Source: Candidatus Contubernalis alkalaceticus (GTDB lineage Bacteria; Bacillota; Dethiobacteria; SKNC01). Taken from it: a DNA stretch of 64,000 nt. The DNA lies in NCBI RefSeq assembly GCF_022558445.1, contig NZ_CP054699.1, positions 390,001 to 454,000 on the forward strand, in the 5' to 3' direction. The first letter of the stretch is position 1; each line of letters opens with the position of its first letter. Shown piece after piece: positions 12,355-22,731 of this stretch. The notes under the pieces are model-generated. The model did not search any database. It was not told the origin of the DNA and was given only the letters and a program-made list of their open reading frames with translations. Both the position numbers and the translations under genes were made by a program.

Positions 12355-12644
12355 TGCGGGATGCCAGAGATATTATCATAAAACCCATTGTAACAGAAAA
12401 AAGTACCATTCAAATGGAAGAAAGTAAGTATACCTTTAAGGTTGACATCAAAGCCAACAAAATAGAAATTAAAAAAGCCCTGGAGGAAATATTCGGGGTG
12501 AAGGTAAAAAGTGTAAACACCATGAGGATGAAGGGGAAACCCAAGAGAATGGGTGTTCACAGGGGATATACCTCCGACTGGAAAAAAGCTATAATCACCT
12601 TACAGCCGGACAGTAAGCCCATTGAAATATTCGAAGGACTGTAA
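12354..12644 (+). CDS. rplW: 50S ribosomal protein L23
   Basis: L23, 96 residues from ATG 12354 (a TTG one codon earlier is also possible). GAGGAGGT at 12337-12344 fits the ATG. The N-terminus [17 protein letters not shown] and the central [17 protein letters not shown] match the family. L23 lies at the tunnel exit and docks trigger factor and SRP. Start and rplD stop overlap as TGATG. Confidence 0.97.
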   Translation: MRDARDIIIKPIVTEKSTIQMEESKYTFKVDIKANKIEIKKALEEIFGVKVKSVNTMRMKGKPKRMGVHRGYTSDWKKAIITLQPDSKPIEIFEGL

Positions 12645-12657
12645 AGGAGGGATATAA

Positions 12658-13485
12658 ATGGCTGTCAAAAAATTCATTCCTACTTCCCCTGGGAAGAGAC
12701 ATATGACTGTTTCAACCTTTGAAGAAATTACCTCCACTGAAACTGAAAAGTCCCTGACTGCTCCTCTGAAGAAAAAGGCTGGACGTAACTCCTATGGTCG
12801 TATCACGGTGAGGCATCAGGGGGGAGGACACAAGCGGAAGTACAGAATTATAGATTTTAAAAGGGAAAAGGATGGGATCCCGGCAAAAGTTGTACAGATT
12901 GAATATGATCCCAACCGTTCTGCTAATATAGCCCTTCTTAATTATGCCGACGGAGAAAAAAGATATATTTTGAGTCCCATAGGCTTGAAGGTTGGTATGA
13001 TCATAAGTTCGGGTCCGGAAGCGGAGATTCGTTCGGGCAACTGCCTTCCTTTACGAAACATGCCGGTGGGTTCCGTGATACACAACATTGAGATGAAGCC
13101 AGGCAAGGGCGCACAGTTTGTTCGTTCTGCCGGAACCTCTGCCCAGCTTTTAGCGAAAGAAGGCACACATGCTCATATACGGCTTCCATCGGGAGAGGTA
13201 AGGCTGATTCCAGTGGGGTGTAAAGCCACTCTGGGTCAGGTGGGAAATGCTGATCATGAGAATATTACCATCGGCAAGGCCGGCCGCCAACGTTGGAAGG
13301 GGATTAGGCCCACAGTTCGAGGGGTAGTAATGAATCCTACAGATCACCCTCACGGCGGTGGTGAAGGAAAAGCACCTATCGGACGGAAGAGTCCGGTGAC
13401 ACCCTGGGGTAAACCTACCCTGGGCTATAAGACTCGGAAGAAGAACAAAGATTCTGATCGATACATTGTTAAAAAAAGAAAGTAA
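12658..13485 (+). CDS. rplB: 50S ribosomal protein L2
   Basis: L2, 275 residues, from ATG 12658 behind AAAGGAGG. The family blocks [17 protein letters not shown] and [13 protein letters not shown] are intact; the second holds the conserved histidine near the peptidyl-transferase centre. Needed for subunit association. The length is normal and the gene sits 13 bases after rplW. Confidence 0.98.
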   Translation: MAVKKFIPTSPGKRHMTVSTFEEITSTETEKSLTAPLKKKAGRNSYGRITVRHQGGGHKRKYRIIDFKREKDGIPAKVVQIEYDPNRSANIALLNYADGEKRYILSPIGLKVGMIISSGPEAEIRSGNCLPLRNMPVGSVIHNIEMKPGKGAQFVRSAGTSAQLLAKEGTHAHIRLPSGEVRLIPVGCKATLGQVGNADHENITIGKAGRQRWKGIRPTVRGVVMNPTDHPHGGGEGKAPIGRKSPVTPWGKPTLGYKTRKKNKDSDRYIVKKRK

Positions 13486-13516
13486 AGGTTAACCGTTGAA
13501 GGGAGGGATAGTCAAG

Positions 13517-13801
13517 TTGAGCAGGTCCTTAAAAAAAGGTCCCTATATTGAAGCAAGATTATTTGAGAAAATAGAAAAAATGAATGCAAAGGGCGAAAAG
13601 CGGGTGATTAAAACCTGGTCCAGACGTTCAACCATTTTCCCGGAAATGGTAGGCCATACCCTGGCGGTGCATGACGGCCGCAAGCATGTGCCTGTCTATA
13701 TTACGGAAGATATGGTGGGACATAAGCTGGGAGAGTTTGCCCCCACCAGGACTTTCAGGGGTCATGGTCACCACACCGAAAGGTCATCAGCCCTGAAATA
13801 A
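13517..13801 (+). CDS. rpsS: 30S ribosomal protein S19
   Basis: S19, 94 residues, beginning [15 protein letters not shown] 13517 is chosen because GGGAGGG (13501-13507) is ideally spaced; a further in-frame TTG at 13496 lies upstream of that site and would add a non-homologous extension. It has [11 protein letters not shown] and [11 protein letters not shown]. It contacts S13 in the 30S head. Confidence 0.96.
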   Translation: MSRSLKKGPYIEARLFEKIEKMNAKGEKRVIKTWSRRSTIFPEMVGHTLAVHDGRKHVPVYITEDMVGHKLGEFAPTRTFRGHGHHTERSSALK

Positions 13802-13823
13802 TTGGCGAAGGGGAGGGATAGTC

Positions 13824-14162
13824 ATGGAAGCAAAAGCAGTAGCCCGATATGTCCGAGTTACACCCAGCAAAGTGCGTCTCATTGCTGACCTTATCAGGGA
13901 AAAAAATGTGGATCAAGCACTTTCTATATTAAAGTTTACGCCCAATAAAGGGGCCAGAGTACTGGAAAAAGTTTTAATTTCGGCCATAGCAAATGCAGAA
14001 CACAACTATGAGATGGATGTTAACGCTCTGTTCGTGGCCAAGGCCTATATAGACGAAGGTCCGACATTAAAGCGCTGGCGTGCCAAGGCCATGGGCCGGG
14101 TAGGTAGGATTAGAAGAAGAACTAGTCATATTACCGTAATCTTACAAGAAAGGGAGGGATAG
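13824..14162 (+). CDS. rplV: 50S ribosomal protein L22
   Basis: L22, 112 residues, from ATG 13824 behind GGGGAGGG. It carries [17 protein letters not shown] and the tunnel hairpin segment [14 protein letters not shown]. It narrows the exit tunnel together with L4. The last bases of the gene also hold the ribosome-binding site of rpsC. Confidence 0.97.
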   Translation: MEAKAVARYVRVTPSKVRLIADLIREKNVDQALSILKFTPNKGARVLEKVLISAIANAEHNYEMDVNALFVAKAYIDEGPTLKRWRAKAMGRVGRIRRRTSHITVILQEREG

Positions 14163-14168
14163 AACACA

Positions 14169-14843
14169 GTGGGGCAAAAAGTACATCCCATAGGGATGCG
14201 TCTGGGCATAATTCGTGACTGGGATGCCAGGTGGTATGCCAAAAGCAACTATAAAGAATTATTACACGAAGATCTGGCTATTCGGGATTTCATTAAAAAT
14301 AACCTGAGCCAGGCTAGTGTATCCAGGGTAGAGATAGAAAGAGCTGCTAATCGGATCAGATTATCCATTCATACCGGTAAGCCAGGTATGGTAATAGGAA
14401 GAGGCGGATCCGGTGTGGAACAGCTGCGAAAAAACCTGGAAAAACTAACTGGAAAACAAGTGCATGTTAATATTTTGGAGATTAAAGTCCCTGAACTGAA
14501 TGCACAGCTGGTGGCTGAAAATATAGCATCACAGCTGGTGCGCAGGATTGCTTTCAGGAGAGCCATGAAACAGTCGGTGAACCGGACCATGAGGTCTGGG
14601 GCTAAAGGGATTAAGGTAGGCTGCAGCGGTCGTTTGGGCGGTGCAGAAATTGCCCGGGCTGAAGTTTATCACGAGGGGACTGTTCCCCTGCAGACCTTAC
14701 GGGCAGATATCGATTATGGCTTTGCAGAAGCAGATACTACGTACGGCAAGATTGGAGTTAAAGTTTGGATCTATAAAGGAGAAATTTTACCTGAGGCAAA
14801 GAAAATTCCAGGTAAAAATGTAGGAAAAGAAAGGGGCGACTAG
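14169..14843 (+). CDS. rpsC: 30S ribosomal protein S3
   Basis: S3, 224 residues, from GTG 14169 with AGGGAGGG just upstream. It begins [14 protein letters not shown]. The KH domain loop [14 protein letters not shown] binds RNA, and the C-terminal block [15 protein letters not shown] is present. It forms the mRNA entry channel with S4 and S5. rplP starts one base after the stop. Confidence 0.98.
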   Translation: MGQKVHPIGMRLGIIRDWDARWYAKSNYKELLHEDLAIRDFIKNNLSQASVSRVEIERAANRIRLSIHTGKPGMVIGRGGSGVEQLRKNLEKLTGKQVHVNILEIKVPELNAQLVAENIASQLVRRIAFRRAMKQSVNRTMRSGAKGIKVGCSGRLGGAEIARAEVYHEGTVPLQTLRADIDYGFAEADTTYGKIGVKVWIYKGEILPEAKKIPGKNVGKERGD

Positions 14844-14844
14844 T

Positions 14845-15279
14845 ATGTTGATTCCCAAAAGGGTAAAATATCGCCGCCAGCATCGCGGACGCATGAAAGG
14901 CATATCAAAAGGTGGCAACACCATTGTATTTGGTGAATTTGGCTTACAAGCCCTGGAACCGGCCTGGATAACCAGTCAGCAGATTGAAGCAGCTCGTGTT
15001 GCTATGACCCGTTTTATTAAAAGGGGAGGGAAAGTTTGGATTAAAATATTCCCTCATAAACCTGTTACGGAAAAACCTGCTGAAACCCGGATGGGAAGCG
15101 GTAAGGGTTCACCGGAATATTGGGTGGCTGTAGTGAAGCCTGGCAGAGTCCTGTTTGAACTGGCCGGTGTGGATGAAGAAACTGCTCGGGAGGCCATGCG
15201 CCTGGCTGCTCATAAACTACCTATTAAAACCAAGTTTATCAAGAGGGAAGAATTGGGTGGTGATACGCGTGAAAGTTAA
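14845..15279 (+). CDS. rplP: 50S ribosomal protein L16
   Basis: L16, 144 residues, beginning [15 protein letters not shown]. The blocks [14 protein letters not shown] and [14 protein letters not shown] are diagnostic. It lies at the A-site tRNA path. ATG 14845 follows the rpsC stop directly, and the gene's last 11 bases overlap the start of rpmC, so translation of the three is probably coupled. Confidence 0.98.
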   Translation: MLIPKRVKYRRQHRGRMKGISKGGNTIVFGEFGLQALEPAWITSQQIEAARVAMTRFIKRGGKVWIKIFPHKPVTEKPAETRMGSGKGSPEYWVAVVKPGRVLFELAGVDEETAREAMRLAAHKLPIKTKFIKREELGGDTRES

Positions 15280-15463
15280 AGAAATTCGTGACATGACTGA
15301 TACAGAATTACAAAATAGGGTTGGGGAACTGAAGGAAGAATTGTTTAACCTGCGTTTTCAGATGGCTACAGGCCAGTTGGAAAATCACATGCGTATTCGT
15401 GATGTTAAAAAGAGTATCGCCAAAGTAAAAACCATTATCAGAGAACGGGAGTTAAACGGCTAA
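15269..15463 (+). CDS. rpmC: 50S ribosomal protein L29
   Basis: L29, 64 residues, starting at GTG 15269 as [14 protein letters not shown]. The reading frame is open further upstream, but that extension lies wholly within rplP in another frame and has no homology. The family segment [16 protein letters not shown] is present. L29 sits at the tunnel exit beside L23. The 11-base overlap with rplP supports coupling. Confidence 0.95.
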   Translation: MKVKEIRDMTDTELQNRVGELKEELFNLRFQMATGQLENHMRIRDVKKSIAKVKTIIRERELNG

Positions 15464-15502
15464 ATCCAAGGATTTAGTTTTTAGAGAAAGGAGGCCTGTA
15501 GT

Positions 15503-15760
15503 TTGGAAAGAGGAAAAAAGAAGGTCCGGGTTGGCAGAGTTGTCAGCGATAAAATGGATAAAACCGTCGTAGTAGCGGTAGAAAGAATTACCCGGCATCC
15601 GTTGTATGGAAAAACTATGCGGAAGACCAAAAAGTTTAAGGCTCATGATGAAAACAATGCCTGCCATACGGGCGATAAAGTAAGAATTATTGAGACACGG
15701 CCTTTGAGCAAGGATAAAAATTGGCGGGTTTTAGAAGTCTTGGAAAAATCCGAGCTGTAG
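15503..15760 (+). CDS. rpsQ: 30S ribosomal protein S17
   Basis: S17, 85 residues, from TTG 15503 behind AAAGGAGG. It carries [18 protein letters not shown] and [19 protein letters not shown], the OB-fold signature of S17. It is a primary 16S rRNA binder. Normal length and position, 31 bases before rplN. Confidence 0.97.
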   Translation: MERGKKKVRVGRVVSDKMDKTVVVAVERITRHPLYGKTMRKTKKFKAHDENNACHTGDKVRIIETRPLSKDKNWRVLEVLEKSEL

Positions 15761-15791
15761 TGGCGGCTAGCGTAGGAAAGGAGGGGCACCA

Positions 15792-16160
15792 ATGATTCAG
15801 AGTGAATCTTATCTAAATGTTGCAGACAACACTGGAGCCCGAAAAATTATGTGTATCAAAGTTTTAGGCGGTTCTGGACGGAAATTTGCCAGTATCGGTG
15901 ATACCATTGTCGCTACCATCAAAGAGGCTAATCCCGGCGGCATGGTGAAAAAAGGTGATGTGGTCAGGGCTGTAATTGTCAGAACTAAAAAGGGACTGAA
16001 TAGAAACGACGGATCTCATATTAAGTTTGACGAAAATGCGGCAGTAATTATTAATGATCAGGGAAACCCCAGAGGAACCCGTATATTTGGGCCGGTGGCC
16101 AGAGAACTGAGGGATAAGGAATACATGAAAATTGTTTCCTTGGCACCGGAGGTACTTTAG
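15792..16160 (+). CDS. rplN: 50S ribosomal protein L14
   Basis: L14, 122 residues, beginning [18 protein letters not shown], the family's signature N-terminus. ATG 15792 is behind AAAGGAGG. It forms an intersubunit bridge and is the docking site of the silencing factor Rsf[18 protein letters not shown] closes the fold. First gene of the classical spc cluster. Confidence 0.98.
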   Translation: MIQSESYLNVADNTGARKIMCIKVLGGSGRKFASIGDTIVATIKEANPGGMVKKGDVVRAVIVRTKKGLNRNDGSHIKFDENAAVIINDQGNPRGTRIFGPVARELRDKEYMKIVSLAPEVL

Positions 16161-16204
16161 GAATCAACAGTAATAGTTTTATTGAGCAATAAGGAGGTGG
16201 AAGG

Positions 16205-16528
16205 ATGACAACACCTAAGCTGCATGTGAAAAAAGGAGATAAGATAATCGTTCTGTCCGGAAAAGACAAAGGTAAAAAGGGAAAGATTATTTCCTGCCTC
16301 CCTAAAGAAGGAAAAGTTGTGGTGGAAGGGGTAAACATTGTTAAGAAACATACCCGTCCTACACAGAAGTCTCCCCAAGGAGGGATTAAGGAACAGGAAG
16401 CCCCAATCAGGAGTTCAAAAGTTTCGTTAGTGTGTCCTTCCTGTAAAAAGCCAACCAGAGTAGGTAAAAAAATATTGGCTGATGGAACAAAAACTAGACG
16501 CTGCAGTAAATGCGGAGAAACGATCTAA
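16205..16528 (+). CDS. rplX: 50S ribosomal protein L24, zinc-ribbon form
   Basis: L24, 107 residues. The KOW motif is [17 protein letters not shown] near residues 12-28. The C-terminus carries a zinc ribbon with C77, C80, C100 and C103, a form common in anaerobic Firmicutes. It is an assembly initiator near the tunnel exit. ATG 16205 is behind AAGGAGGTGG. Confidence 0.97.
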   Translation: MTTPKLHVKKGDKIIVLSGKDKGKKGKIISCLPKEGKVVVEGVNIVKKHTRPTQKSPQGGIKEQEAPIRSSKVSLVCPSCKKPTRVGKKILADGTKTRRCSKCGETI

Positions 16529-16559
16529 CGCTAATTTGGGCTGAAAGGAGGTAGGGGTT

Positions 16560-17099
16560 TTGTCCGGACTTAAGGATAAATATATTAACGAAATTAGAAA
16601 TGAAATGGTTCAGAAGTTTGATTATAAAAATATTTTTGAAGTGCCGCGATTAGAGAAAGTGGCAATAAACATGGGCGTGGGTGAAGCCAAGGAAAACCCA
16701 AAGCTTTTGGATGCTGCCGTTAGAGACCTCTCAATCATTTCCGGCCAGAAGCCAGTGGTTACCAAAGCCAAGAAATCAGTAGCTAACTTTAAGTTGAGGG
16801 AAGGTATGTCCATCGGCTGTAAGGTAACCTTGCGAGGCATGAGGATGTATTATTTCCTTGAAAAATTGATTAATGTAGCACTACCCCGGGTAAGAGACTT
16901 TAGGGGCATTTCTCCCAAATCCTTTGATGGTAGGGGAAATTATTCCCTGGGATTAAAGGAACAGTTAATTTTTCCGGAAATAGACTACGATGATGTGGAA
17001 AAAATCATGGGTATGGATATAACTGTGGTTACGTCCGCTAAAACAGACGAAGAAGCCAGAGAATTGCTTAGGCTTTTTGGAATGCCGTTTAAGGTTTAA
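16560..17099 (+). CDS. rplE: 50S ribosomal protein L5
   Basis: L5, 179 residues, from TTG 16560 behind AAAGGAGG. It carries [33 protein letters not shown] and [16 protein letters not shown]. It binds 5S rRNA and contacts the P-site tRNA. Length and order in the spc cluster are normal. Confidence 0.98.
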   Translation: MSGLKDKYINEIRNEMVQKFDYKNIFEVPRLEKVAINMGVGEAKENPKLLDAAVRDLSIISGQKPVVTKAKKSVANFKLREGMSIGCKVTLRGMRMYYFLEKLINVALPRVRDFRGISPKSFDGRGNYSLGLKEQLIFPEIDYDDVEKIMGMDITVVTSAKTDEEARELLRLFGMPFKV

Positions 17100-17126
17100 G
17101 AAATTTGCATTTAGGGAGGGAAAAAG

Positions 17127-17312
17127 GTGGCCAAAAAATCGTTAATTGCTAAAGCAAAGCGGGATCCAAAATTTAAGGTAAGAGGATATTACCGCTGTAT
17201 GATTTGCGGACGTCCCCATGCTTATCTGCGAAAATTTGGCATGTGCCGTCTATGCTTTCGCAAGCTGGCCCATGAAGGTAAAATACCTGGAGTTAGAAAA
17301 GCCAGCTGGTAA
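17127..17312 (+). CDS. rpsN: 30S ribosomal protein S14 type Z
   Basis: Zinc-form S14, 61 residues, with C24, C27, C40 and C43 in the pattern RCMIC-GMCRLC. GTG 17127 is behind GGGAGGG. The short type-Z form is the usual one in Firmicutes; a zinc-free paralogue, if present, would lie elsewhere. Confidence 0.97.
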   Translation: MAKKSLIAKAKRDPKFKVRGYYRCMICGRPHAYLRKFGMCRLCFRKLAHEGKIPGVRKASW

Positions 17313-17341
17313 ATAGTATTTGTGAAAGGGGGTATCCTTGT

Positions 17342-17740
17342 ATGAGCATGACGGATCCGATTGCAGATATGCTCACCAGAATAAGAAACGCCAACAGAGT
17401 TCATCTGGACCAAGTAGAAATACCATCGTCTAAGGTGAAACTGGCCCTGGCAGAGATATTGAAGAGTGAAGGATTCATTAGGGAATTTGAATATCGAAAA
17501 GATAGCAAACAGGGGATAATTCGAGTTTATCTGAAGTATGGAGCGTCTAAAGAGAGAGTTATTACCGGTTTAAAGCGAGTCAGCAAGCCGGGATTAAGGG
17601 TATATGTTAATAACGATGAATTACCCAAGGTTTTAGGGGGTCTAGGGATTGCTGTTGTCTCCACGTCAAAGGGATTGATGACCGATCGAGACGCCAGGAA
17701 AACCGGAGTCGGCGGAGAAGTATTATGTTACGTATGGTAA
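17342..17740 (+). CDS. rpsH: 30S ribosomal protein S8
   Basis: S8, 132 residues, with [13 protein letters not shown] at the N-terminus and the C-terminal [17 protein letters not shown] 17342 is used; a second ATG two codons on is also reachable from AAAGGGGG. It binds the central domain of 16S rRNA. Confidence 0.97.
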   Translation: MSMTDPIADMLTRIRNANRVHLDQVEIPSSKVKLALAEILKSEGFIREFEYRKDSKQGIIRVYLKYGASKERVITGLKRVSKPGLRVYVNNDELPKVLGGLGIAVVSTSKGLMTDRDARKTGVGGEVLCYVW

Positions 17741-17771
17741 AAGTAATTTTTGTGATTGGAGGGCTTAAGTA

Positions 17772-18308
17772 ATGTCCAGGATTGGCAAAAAACCTATCAA
17801 CATTCCCCAGGGCGTAGAAATCAAGGTTTCCGATAACCTGGTCACGGTAAAAGGTCCTATGGGACAGCTTCAGAAAATGATTCCTAAGGACATGAGTGTT
17901 GAGATTGAAGAAAACATCCTGACGGTAACCCGTCCTTCAGACAGCAGTCAGCATCGTGCTCTGCACGGCCTGTCCCGAAGCCTGATAAATAACATGGTGG
18001 AAGGGGTTACCAAAGGCTTTGAGAAAACCCTGGAACTGGTGGGTGTTGGTTACAGGGCCACCAAGCAGGGAAATAACGTAAACATTGCTATCGGCTATTC
18101 TCATCCTGTGCTGGTTGAGCCTAAGGAGGGACTTGAACTGGATGTTCCGACGCCCAATAAGATTGTAGTAAAGGGCATCGATAAGGAAGCGGTAGGATTG
18201 TTAGCTGCTAATATACGGGATATAAGGAGACCGGAACCCTATAAAGGCAAAGGAATAAAATATTTGGATGAGAAAATCAGGCGTAAAGTTGGTAAAGCCG
18301 GTAAGTAG
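17772..18308 (+). CDS. rplF: 50S ribosomal protein L6
   Basis: L6, 178 residues, beginning [12 protein letters not shown]. The C-terminal block [16 protein letters not shown] is diagnostic. It lies near the factor-binding site. ATG 17772 follows GGAGGG. Normal length and place in the spc cluster. Confidence 0.98.
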   Translation: MSRIGKKPINIPQGVEIKVSDNLVTVKGPMGQLQKMIPKDMSVEIEENILTVTRPSDSSQHRALHGLSRSLINNMVEGVTKGFEKTLELVGVGYRATKQGNNVNIAIGYSHPVLVEPKEGLELDVPTPNKIVVKGIDKEAVGLLAANIRDIRRPEPYKGKGIKYLDEKIRRKVGKAGK

Positions 18309-18331
18309 TCTGTTGGAAGGGAGGAATAATA

Positions 18332-18700
18332 TTGTTCCGGAAAGAAAGCAGAAATCTTTTAAGAAAGAAAAGACATATGCGTATCAGATCCAAAATATCT
18401 GGAACAGCTGATCAGCCCCGCTTAAACGTTTTTCGCAGTTCCAGTCAGATTTATGCCCAGATTATTGATGACTTGAGCGGAACAACTGTAGTCAGTGCTT
18501 CCAGTCTTGATCATGAATTAGCTGGAAAACTGGAGGGTCTGGATAAAAAGGGTAAAGCAAAAAAAGTCGGAGAATTACTGGCCCAAAGAGCTCTGGATAA
18601 AGGTGTGCAAACCGTAATTTTTGACCGGGGAGGATATCGATATCACGGCAGGGTGAAGTCCTTAGCCGACGGAGCCAGAGAAGTGGGGCTTAAATTTTAA
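18332..18700 (+). CDS. rplR: 50S ribosomal protein L18
   Basis: L18, 122 residues, from TTG 18332 behind GGGAGG. It carries [10 protein letters not shown]-type sequence ([16 protein letters not shown]) and ends GREVGLKF-like (AREVGLKF). It binds 5S rRNA with L5. rpsE follows after 52 bases. Confidence 0.97.
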   Translation: MFRKESRNLLRKKRHMRIRSKISGTADQPRLNVFRSSSQIYAQIIDDLSGTTVVSASSLDHELAGKLEGLDKKGKAKKVGELLAQRALDKGVQTVIFDRGGYRYHGRVKSLADGAREVGLKF

Positions 18701-18752
18701 ATAAATATGGAAAATTGTTAGCATTATATTTTCTGATAAAGGAGGGAAAAGC

Positions 18753-19265
18753 TTGCAAAGGGATAAACGACGCAAAGATCCTAAAGAATCCGAATTTATA
18801 GAAAAAGTAGTTCAAATAAACAGGGTAGCTAAAGTGGTCAAAGGCGGAAGACGTTTTAGTTTCAGTGCCCTGGTGGTGGTAGGAGACGGGAAAGGCAAAG
18901 TAGGTGCCGGTCTTGGTAAGGCCGGTGAAGTACCGGAAGCCATCCGAAAAGGCATTGAAGACGCTAAGAAAAATATGATTCTTGTGCCCATCGTGGAAGA
19001 TAGTATCCCCCATGAAATTATGGGAAGATTCGGTGCAGGGAGAGTACTTCTAAAACCTGCTTCCAAGGGAACCGGGGTGATCGCCGGCGGTCCTGTGAGG
19101 GCAGTGTTGGAGGCAGCAGGGATCAAAGATATCTTGACCAAGTCCTTGGGTTCTGCCAATGCTATTAATATGGTAAAGGCCACCCTGGAGGGTATTAAGG
19201 GAATGAAGAGAGCAGAAGAAGTAGCCAAACTTCGAAACAAATCAGTTTCTGAGCTCTTTAGTTAG
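18753..19265 (+). CDS. rpsE: 30S ribosomal protein S5
   Basis: S5, 170 residues, from TTG 18753 behind AAAGGAGGG. The double-stranded RNA-binding segment [18 protein letters not shown] and the C-terminal [15 protein letters not shown] are present. It works in decoding fidelity and in the mRNA entry site. rpmD follows at once. Confidence 0.98.
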   Translation: MQRDKRRKDPKESEFIEKVVQINRVAKVVKGGRRFSFSALVVVGDGKGKVGAGLGKAGEVPEAIRKGIEDAKKNMILVPIVEDSIPHEIMGRFGAGRVLLKPASKGTGVIAGGPVRAVLEAAGIKDILTKSLGSANAINMVKATLEGIKGMKRAEEVAKLRNKSVSELFS

Positions 19266-19275
19266 GAGGGTAAAT

Positions 19276-19458
19276 ATGAAAACGCTGCGGGTAACCCTGG
19301 TTAAAAGCTCTATTGGATATGCAGAGGATCAGAAAAATACTGTAATTAGTTTAGGGCTTACCAAACTGAACAAAAGTAAAGATCACAATGACACACCTCA
19401 AATAAGAGGGATGATAAATAAAGTAAAACATTTGGTTAAAGTTGAAGAAATTGGTTAA
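19276..19458 (+). CDS. rpmD: 50S ribosomal protein L30
   Basis: L30, 60 residues, the short bacterial form. It reads [19 protein letters not shown] and then [23 protein letters not shown] 19276 is behind TTAGGAGGG, whose first bases overlap the rpsE stop. Normal position between rpsE and rplO. Confidence 0.96.
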   Translation: MKTLRVTLVKSSIGYAEDQKNTVISLGLTKLNKSKDHNDTPQIRGMINKVKHLVKVEEIG

Positions 19459-19493
19459 ATTTAGGAAGCAACCATGAAAAGGAGGTGTTCAAG

Positions 19494-19934
19494 ATGCGCT
19501 TGCATGAGCTTAAGAGTTCACCGGGAGCTAGACAGAAAGCCAAAAGAAAGGGCCGTGGTTTGGGTTCAGGGCTGGGAAAAACAGCCGGTAAGGGCCATAA
19601 AGGGCAGAAATCTCGCTCTGGTGGAGGTGTAAGGCCGGGTTTTGAAGGTGGACAGATGCCTCTGCAGCAGCGGCTTCCCAAAAGAGGTTTCACCAATATA
19701 TTCAAAAAACAAATTGCTGAAGTAAATATAAAGGTTTTAAATTGTTTTGAAGATGGCACAGAAGTTACCCCTGAACTGTTGATGGAAGAGGGTATTATTA
19801 AATCAGTTAAAGATGGTGTTAAGATATTAGGGGACGGAGATTTGAATAAGAAATTAACAGTAAGGGCGCATTATTTCAGTAAAAACGCAGTAGAAAAAGT
19901 CCAGGCTGCAGGCGGCAGGGCTGAGGTGATATAA
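19494..19934 (+). CDS. rplO: 50S ribosomal protein L15
   Basis: L15, 146 residues, beginning [23 protein letters not shown] 19494 is chosen because AAGGAGGT (19479-19486) precedes it at good spacing; an in-frame GTG at 19485 overlaps that site. The glycine-rich arm [19 protein letters not shown] is intact. It is a late-assembly 50S protein. secY begins three bases after the stop. Confidence 0.97.
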   Translation: MRLHELKSSPGARQKAKRKGRGLGSGLGKTAGKGHKGQKSRSGGGVRPGFEGGQMPLQQRLPKRGFTNIFKKQIAEVNIKVLNCFEDGTEVTPELLMEEGIIKSVKDGVKILGDGDLNKKLTVRAHYFSKNAVEKVQAAGGRAEVI

Positions 19935-19937
19935 GTT

Positions 19938-21194
19938 ATGTTGGATATAATTCGGAGCGCGTGGAGAATAACTGAGCTTCGTACCCGAATTCTCTTTACA
20001 CTGGGGATGTTTATTGTTTTCCGATTGGGTTCCCATGTCCCGGTTCCAGGAATCGACGTAGCTCAGCTGCAGGAATTCTTTCGGGGCGATAATTTGTTTG
20101 GCTTTTTGAATGTAATCGGAGGAGGCGCTCTCAGCAACTTTACAATCTTTGCCATGAGTATTACGCCTTACATTAATGCCTCCATTATTATGCAGCTTTT
20201 GCAGGTAGTGATTCCCAAGCTGGAAGAGTTGGCCAAAGAAGGGGACGAGGGCAGAAAGATTATCAATCGATATATCCGTTATCTTACAGTGGTATTAGGT
20301 TTTATTACGGCCACAGCCATGACTTTCGGACTTATCCGAGGGGCCATCATTAATCCCGGTTTCCTTTCTTACGTTACCATCATCTTTTCCCTGACTGCGG
20401 GAACAGCATTTTTAATGTGGTTAGGGGAACAGATTTCCGAAAAGGGAATCGGTAATGGTATTTCACTGATTATATTCGCCGGAATTATTGCCAGTTTTCC
20501 TGAGGGAGCCGCGGTGATGTTTGAAAGGATCAGGGTAGGAGAGACCTCTATCCTGTCAGTTTTAGCTATCGGTTTGTTTTTCTTAGCTTTAGTTGTTTTT
20601 ATCATTATGCTCACCCAGGGAGAACGCCGTATTCCGGTACAGTATTCAAAAAGGGTTGTGGGGCGCAAGGTATATGGCGGCCAGTCAACGCATATACCGC
20701 TTAAAGTGAATCAGGCCGGAGTGATTCCCGTAATTTTCGCTTCATCTATTCTCATGTTTCCACCCACCCTCGCACAGTTTGTGAATCACCCCATAACCAT
20801 ACGTATTGCGGAGGTGTTGGATTGGGGTTCTCCAATTAATACGATTTTATATTTTGCGTTCATTATCTTTTTCACTTACTTCTATACGGCAGTTCAATTT
20901 AATCCGGTGGAAGTATCTCAAAATGTCAAAAAGCATGGTGGTTTTATTCCGGGATTGCGGCCCGGCAGGCCTACGGCAGAGTATTTAGAGAGAATCATGT
21001 CTAGAGTTATACTGGTGGGGGCTGTTTCCCTGGCAGCAATCGCAACGTTACCTATTATTTTACAGAATGTTACGGATTTAAATCTGATTTTCAGCGGAAC
21101 CGGACTTATAATCATAGTAGGTGTATCTCTGGAGACAGTTAAACAGATTGAAAGCCACCTTTTAGTCAGGCATTATCAAGGTTTCTTAAAGTAA
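19938..21194 (+). CDS. secY: Protein translocase subunit SecY
   Basis: SecY, 418 residues, the pore of the Sec translocon, with about ten membrane segments. Recognised by FRLGSHVPVPGID near the N-terminus, the plug and TM2 region, and the cytoplasmic loop ERRIPVQYSKRVVGRKVYGG that contacts SecA and the ribosome. ATG 19938 follows rplO by three bases. The next gene is map; adk, usually in between, is absent. Confidence 0.98.
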   Translation: MLDIIRSAWRITELRTRILFTLGMFIVFRLGSHVPVPGIDVAQLQEFFRGDNLFGFLNVIGGGALSNFTIFAMSITPYINASIIMQLLQVVIPKLEELAKEGDEGRKIINRYIRYLTVVLGFITATAMTFGLIRGAIINPGFLSYVTIIFSLTAGTAFLMWLGEQISEKGIGNGISLIIFAGIIASFPEGAAVMFERIRVGETSILSVLAIGLFFLALVVFIIMLTQGERRIPVQYSKRVVGRKVYGGQSTHIPLKVNQAGVIPVIFASSILMFPPTLAQFVNHPITIRIAEVLDWGSPINTILYFAFIIFFTYFYTAVQFNPVEVSQNVKKHGGFIPGLRPGRPTAEYLERIMSRVILVGAVSLAAIATLPIILQNVTDLNLIFSGTGLIIIVGVSLETVKQIESHLLVRHYQGFLK

Positions 21195-21209
21195 CGGGGG
21201 TTTTGGGTG

Positions 21210-21965
21210 ATGATTACTTTAAAGTCTGATCATGAAATTGAACTTATGAGGGAAGCAGGCAGAATAGTAGCCTTAACCCATAAAATTTTGGCACAGGCTG
21301 TGGTGCCGGGAATTACCACTGCTGAGCTGGATTTTATTGCAGAGAAAAACATCAGAGCCCATGGGGGTGAGCCTGCCTTTAAAGGATATAATGGTTTCCC
21401 CGCCAGCATTTGCACTTCCATCAACGAACAGGTGGTGCACGGTATTCCTAGTATTCGTAAACTTAAAAGTGGAGAAATTATCAGTATTGATGTGGGTGTA
21501 TGCTACAAGGGATATTATGGGGATGCCGCAGTTACGCTGCCGGTGGGAGAAATTAATGATTCCGCAGCTGAGCTGTTGGAGGTAACCCGGGGGTCCCTGT
21601 ACAATGCTCTCCAGTTTGCCAGGATCGGCAATCGGCTATCTGATATTTCCCATGGGGTCCAGACCTTTGCTGAAGACAGGGGCTACCATGTAGTCAGAAA
21701 TTACGTGGGCCATGGAATAGGCACCAGCATGCACGAGGAACCAGAAATACCAAATTTTGGAAGGCCGGGTCGTGGGCCTAAACTACAAAAAGGGATGGTT
21801 CTGGCCATTGAGCCCATGATCAATATCGGGACTTGGGAAGTAGAGACACTGGAGGACAACTGGACAGTGGTGACCAAGGATACCAGCCTTTCTGCGCACT
21901 TTGAGCATACTGTGGCTATAGGGGAAGAAGGAATAGAAATTCTTACGGAATTGAATGGCGGCTGA
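21210..21965 (+). CDS. map: Methionine aminopeptidase type I
   Basis: Removes the initiator methionine from new proteins. 251 residues if started at ATG 21210; a GTG one codon earlier is equally open. All five metal ligands are visible: D94, D105, H168, E201 and E232 (DVGVCYKG, GDAAVTL, GHGIG, AIEPM, FEHT). It stands between secY and a KOW gene without the customary adk. The ribosome-binding site GGGGG is weak, so translation may be coupled to secY. Confidence 0.97.
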   Translation: MITLKSDHEIELMREAGRIVALTHKILAQAVVPGITTAELDFIAEKNIRAHGGEPAFKGYNGFPASICTSINEQVVHGIPSIRKLKSGEIISIDVGVCYKGYYGDAAVTLPVGEINDSAAELLEVTRGSLYNALQFARIGNRLSDISHGVQTFAEDRGYHVVRNYVGHGIGTSMHEEPEIPNFGRPGRGPKLQKGMVLAIEPMINIGTWEVETLEDNWTVVTKDTSLSAHFEHTVAIGEEGIEILTELNGG

Positions 21966-21996
21966 TTGGCAGGCCATGGATAGAGGAGTGTTGGTT

Positions 21997-22281
21997 ATGA
22001 ATTCAGTTGCAGTCATAGGCCAATTAGTTTGTTCAAATGCCGGAAGAGACAGGGGAAGTTATTATATTATAACCCGTATTATCGATGATAAGTTTGTGGA
22101 GGTAGCTAACGGAAGCAGCCGTAAGATTAACAGCTCAAAACGTAAAAATATTAAACATCTTAAAATTTACCCTTATGTAGACCTTGAGTTAGGGAAGGGG
22201 CTGGACTTAAACCAGTCAAAAGACCATGAGCTGGTTAAAACATTGAATAAGCTGCTGCAGAAGAAAACCAGGCAGCATTGA
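21997..22281 (+). CDS. KOW-domain RNA-binding protein (L14e-like)
   Basis: A 94-residue basic protein starting at ATG 21997 behind GAGGAG (21983-21988); longer in-frame starts lie inside map and lack a site. The N-terminal [19 protein letters not shown] resembles the KOW strand-loop of eukaryotic/archaeal L14e and L27e. Genes of this kind often sit between map and infA in Clostridia. A ribosome-associated RNA-binding role is inferred from fold and place; the function is not established. Confidence 0.85.
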   Translation: MNSVAVIGQLVCSNAGRDRGSYYIITRIIDDKFVEVANGSSRKINSSKRKNIKHLKIYPYVDLELGKGLDLNQSKDHELVKTLNKLLQKKTRQH

Positions 22282-22303
22282 AAAGGGAGGTTTTTACTAC
22301 CTG

Positions 22304-22522
22304 ATGTCCAAAAAAGACGTGATTGAAGTTGAGGGTACTGTGGTGGAACCTTTACCTAATGCCATGTTCAGGGTAGAAATCGATGGGGGACACAAAATAT
22401 TAGCCCATGTATCCGGTAAAATAAGAATGCATTTTATTCGAATACTACCCGGGGATAGGGTTTTAATGGAGTTATCACCATATGATTTGACCCGGGGCCG
22501 CATCACTTATCGTTATAAATAA
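22304..22522 (+). CDS. infA: Translation initiation factor IF-1
   Basis: IF-1, 72 residues, beginning [20 protein letters not shown], with [15 protein letters not shown] in the OB fold and the C-terminal [11 protein letters not shown]. It occupies the 30S A site during initiation. ATG 22304 is behind AAGGGAGG. rpmJ follows after 12 bases. Confidence 0.98.
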   Translation: MSKKDVIEVEGTVVEPLPNAMFRVEIDGGHKILAHVSGKIRMHFIRILPGDRVLMELSPYDLTRGRITYRYK

Positions 22523-22648
<126 letters not shown>

Positions 22649-22731
22649 CTGCTAATAATTATGTATATTTTATGTTAAAAAGGGGTACTTTATTAATTTG
22701 TCTACTTTTATAACTAAAAGGAGGTGGAAAT

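Noticed and set aside
15155-15268. Upstream extension of L29
   Set aside because: This in-frame extension lies inside rplP in another frame and has no L29 homology; GTG 15269 is the correct start.
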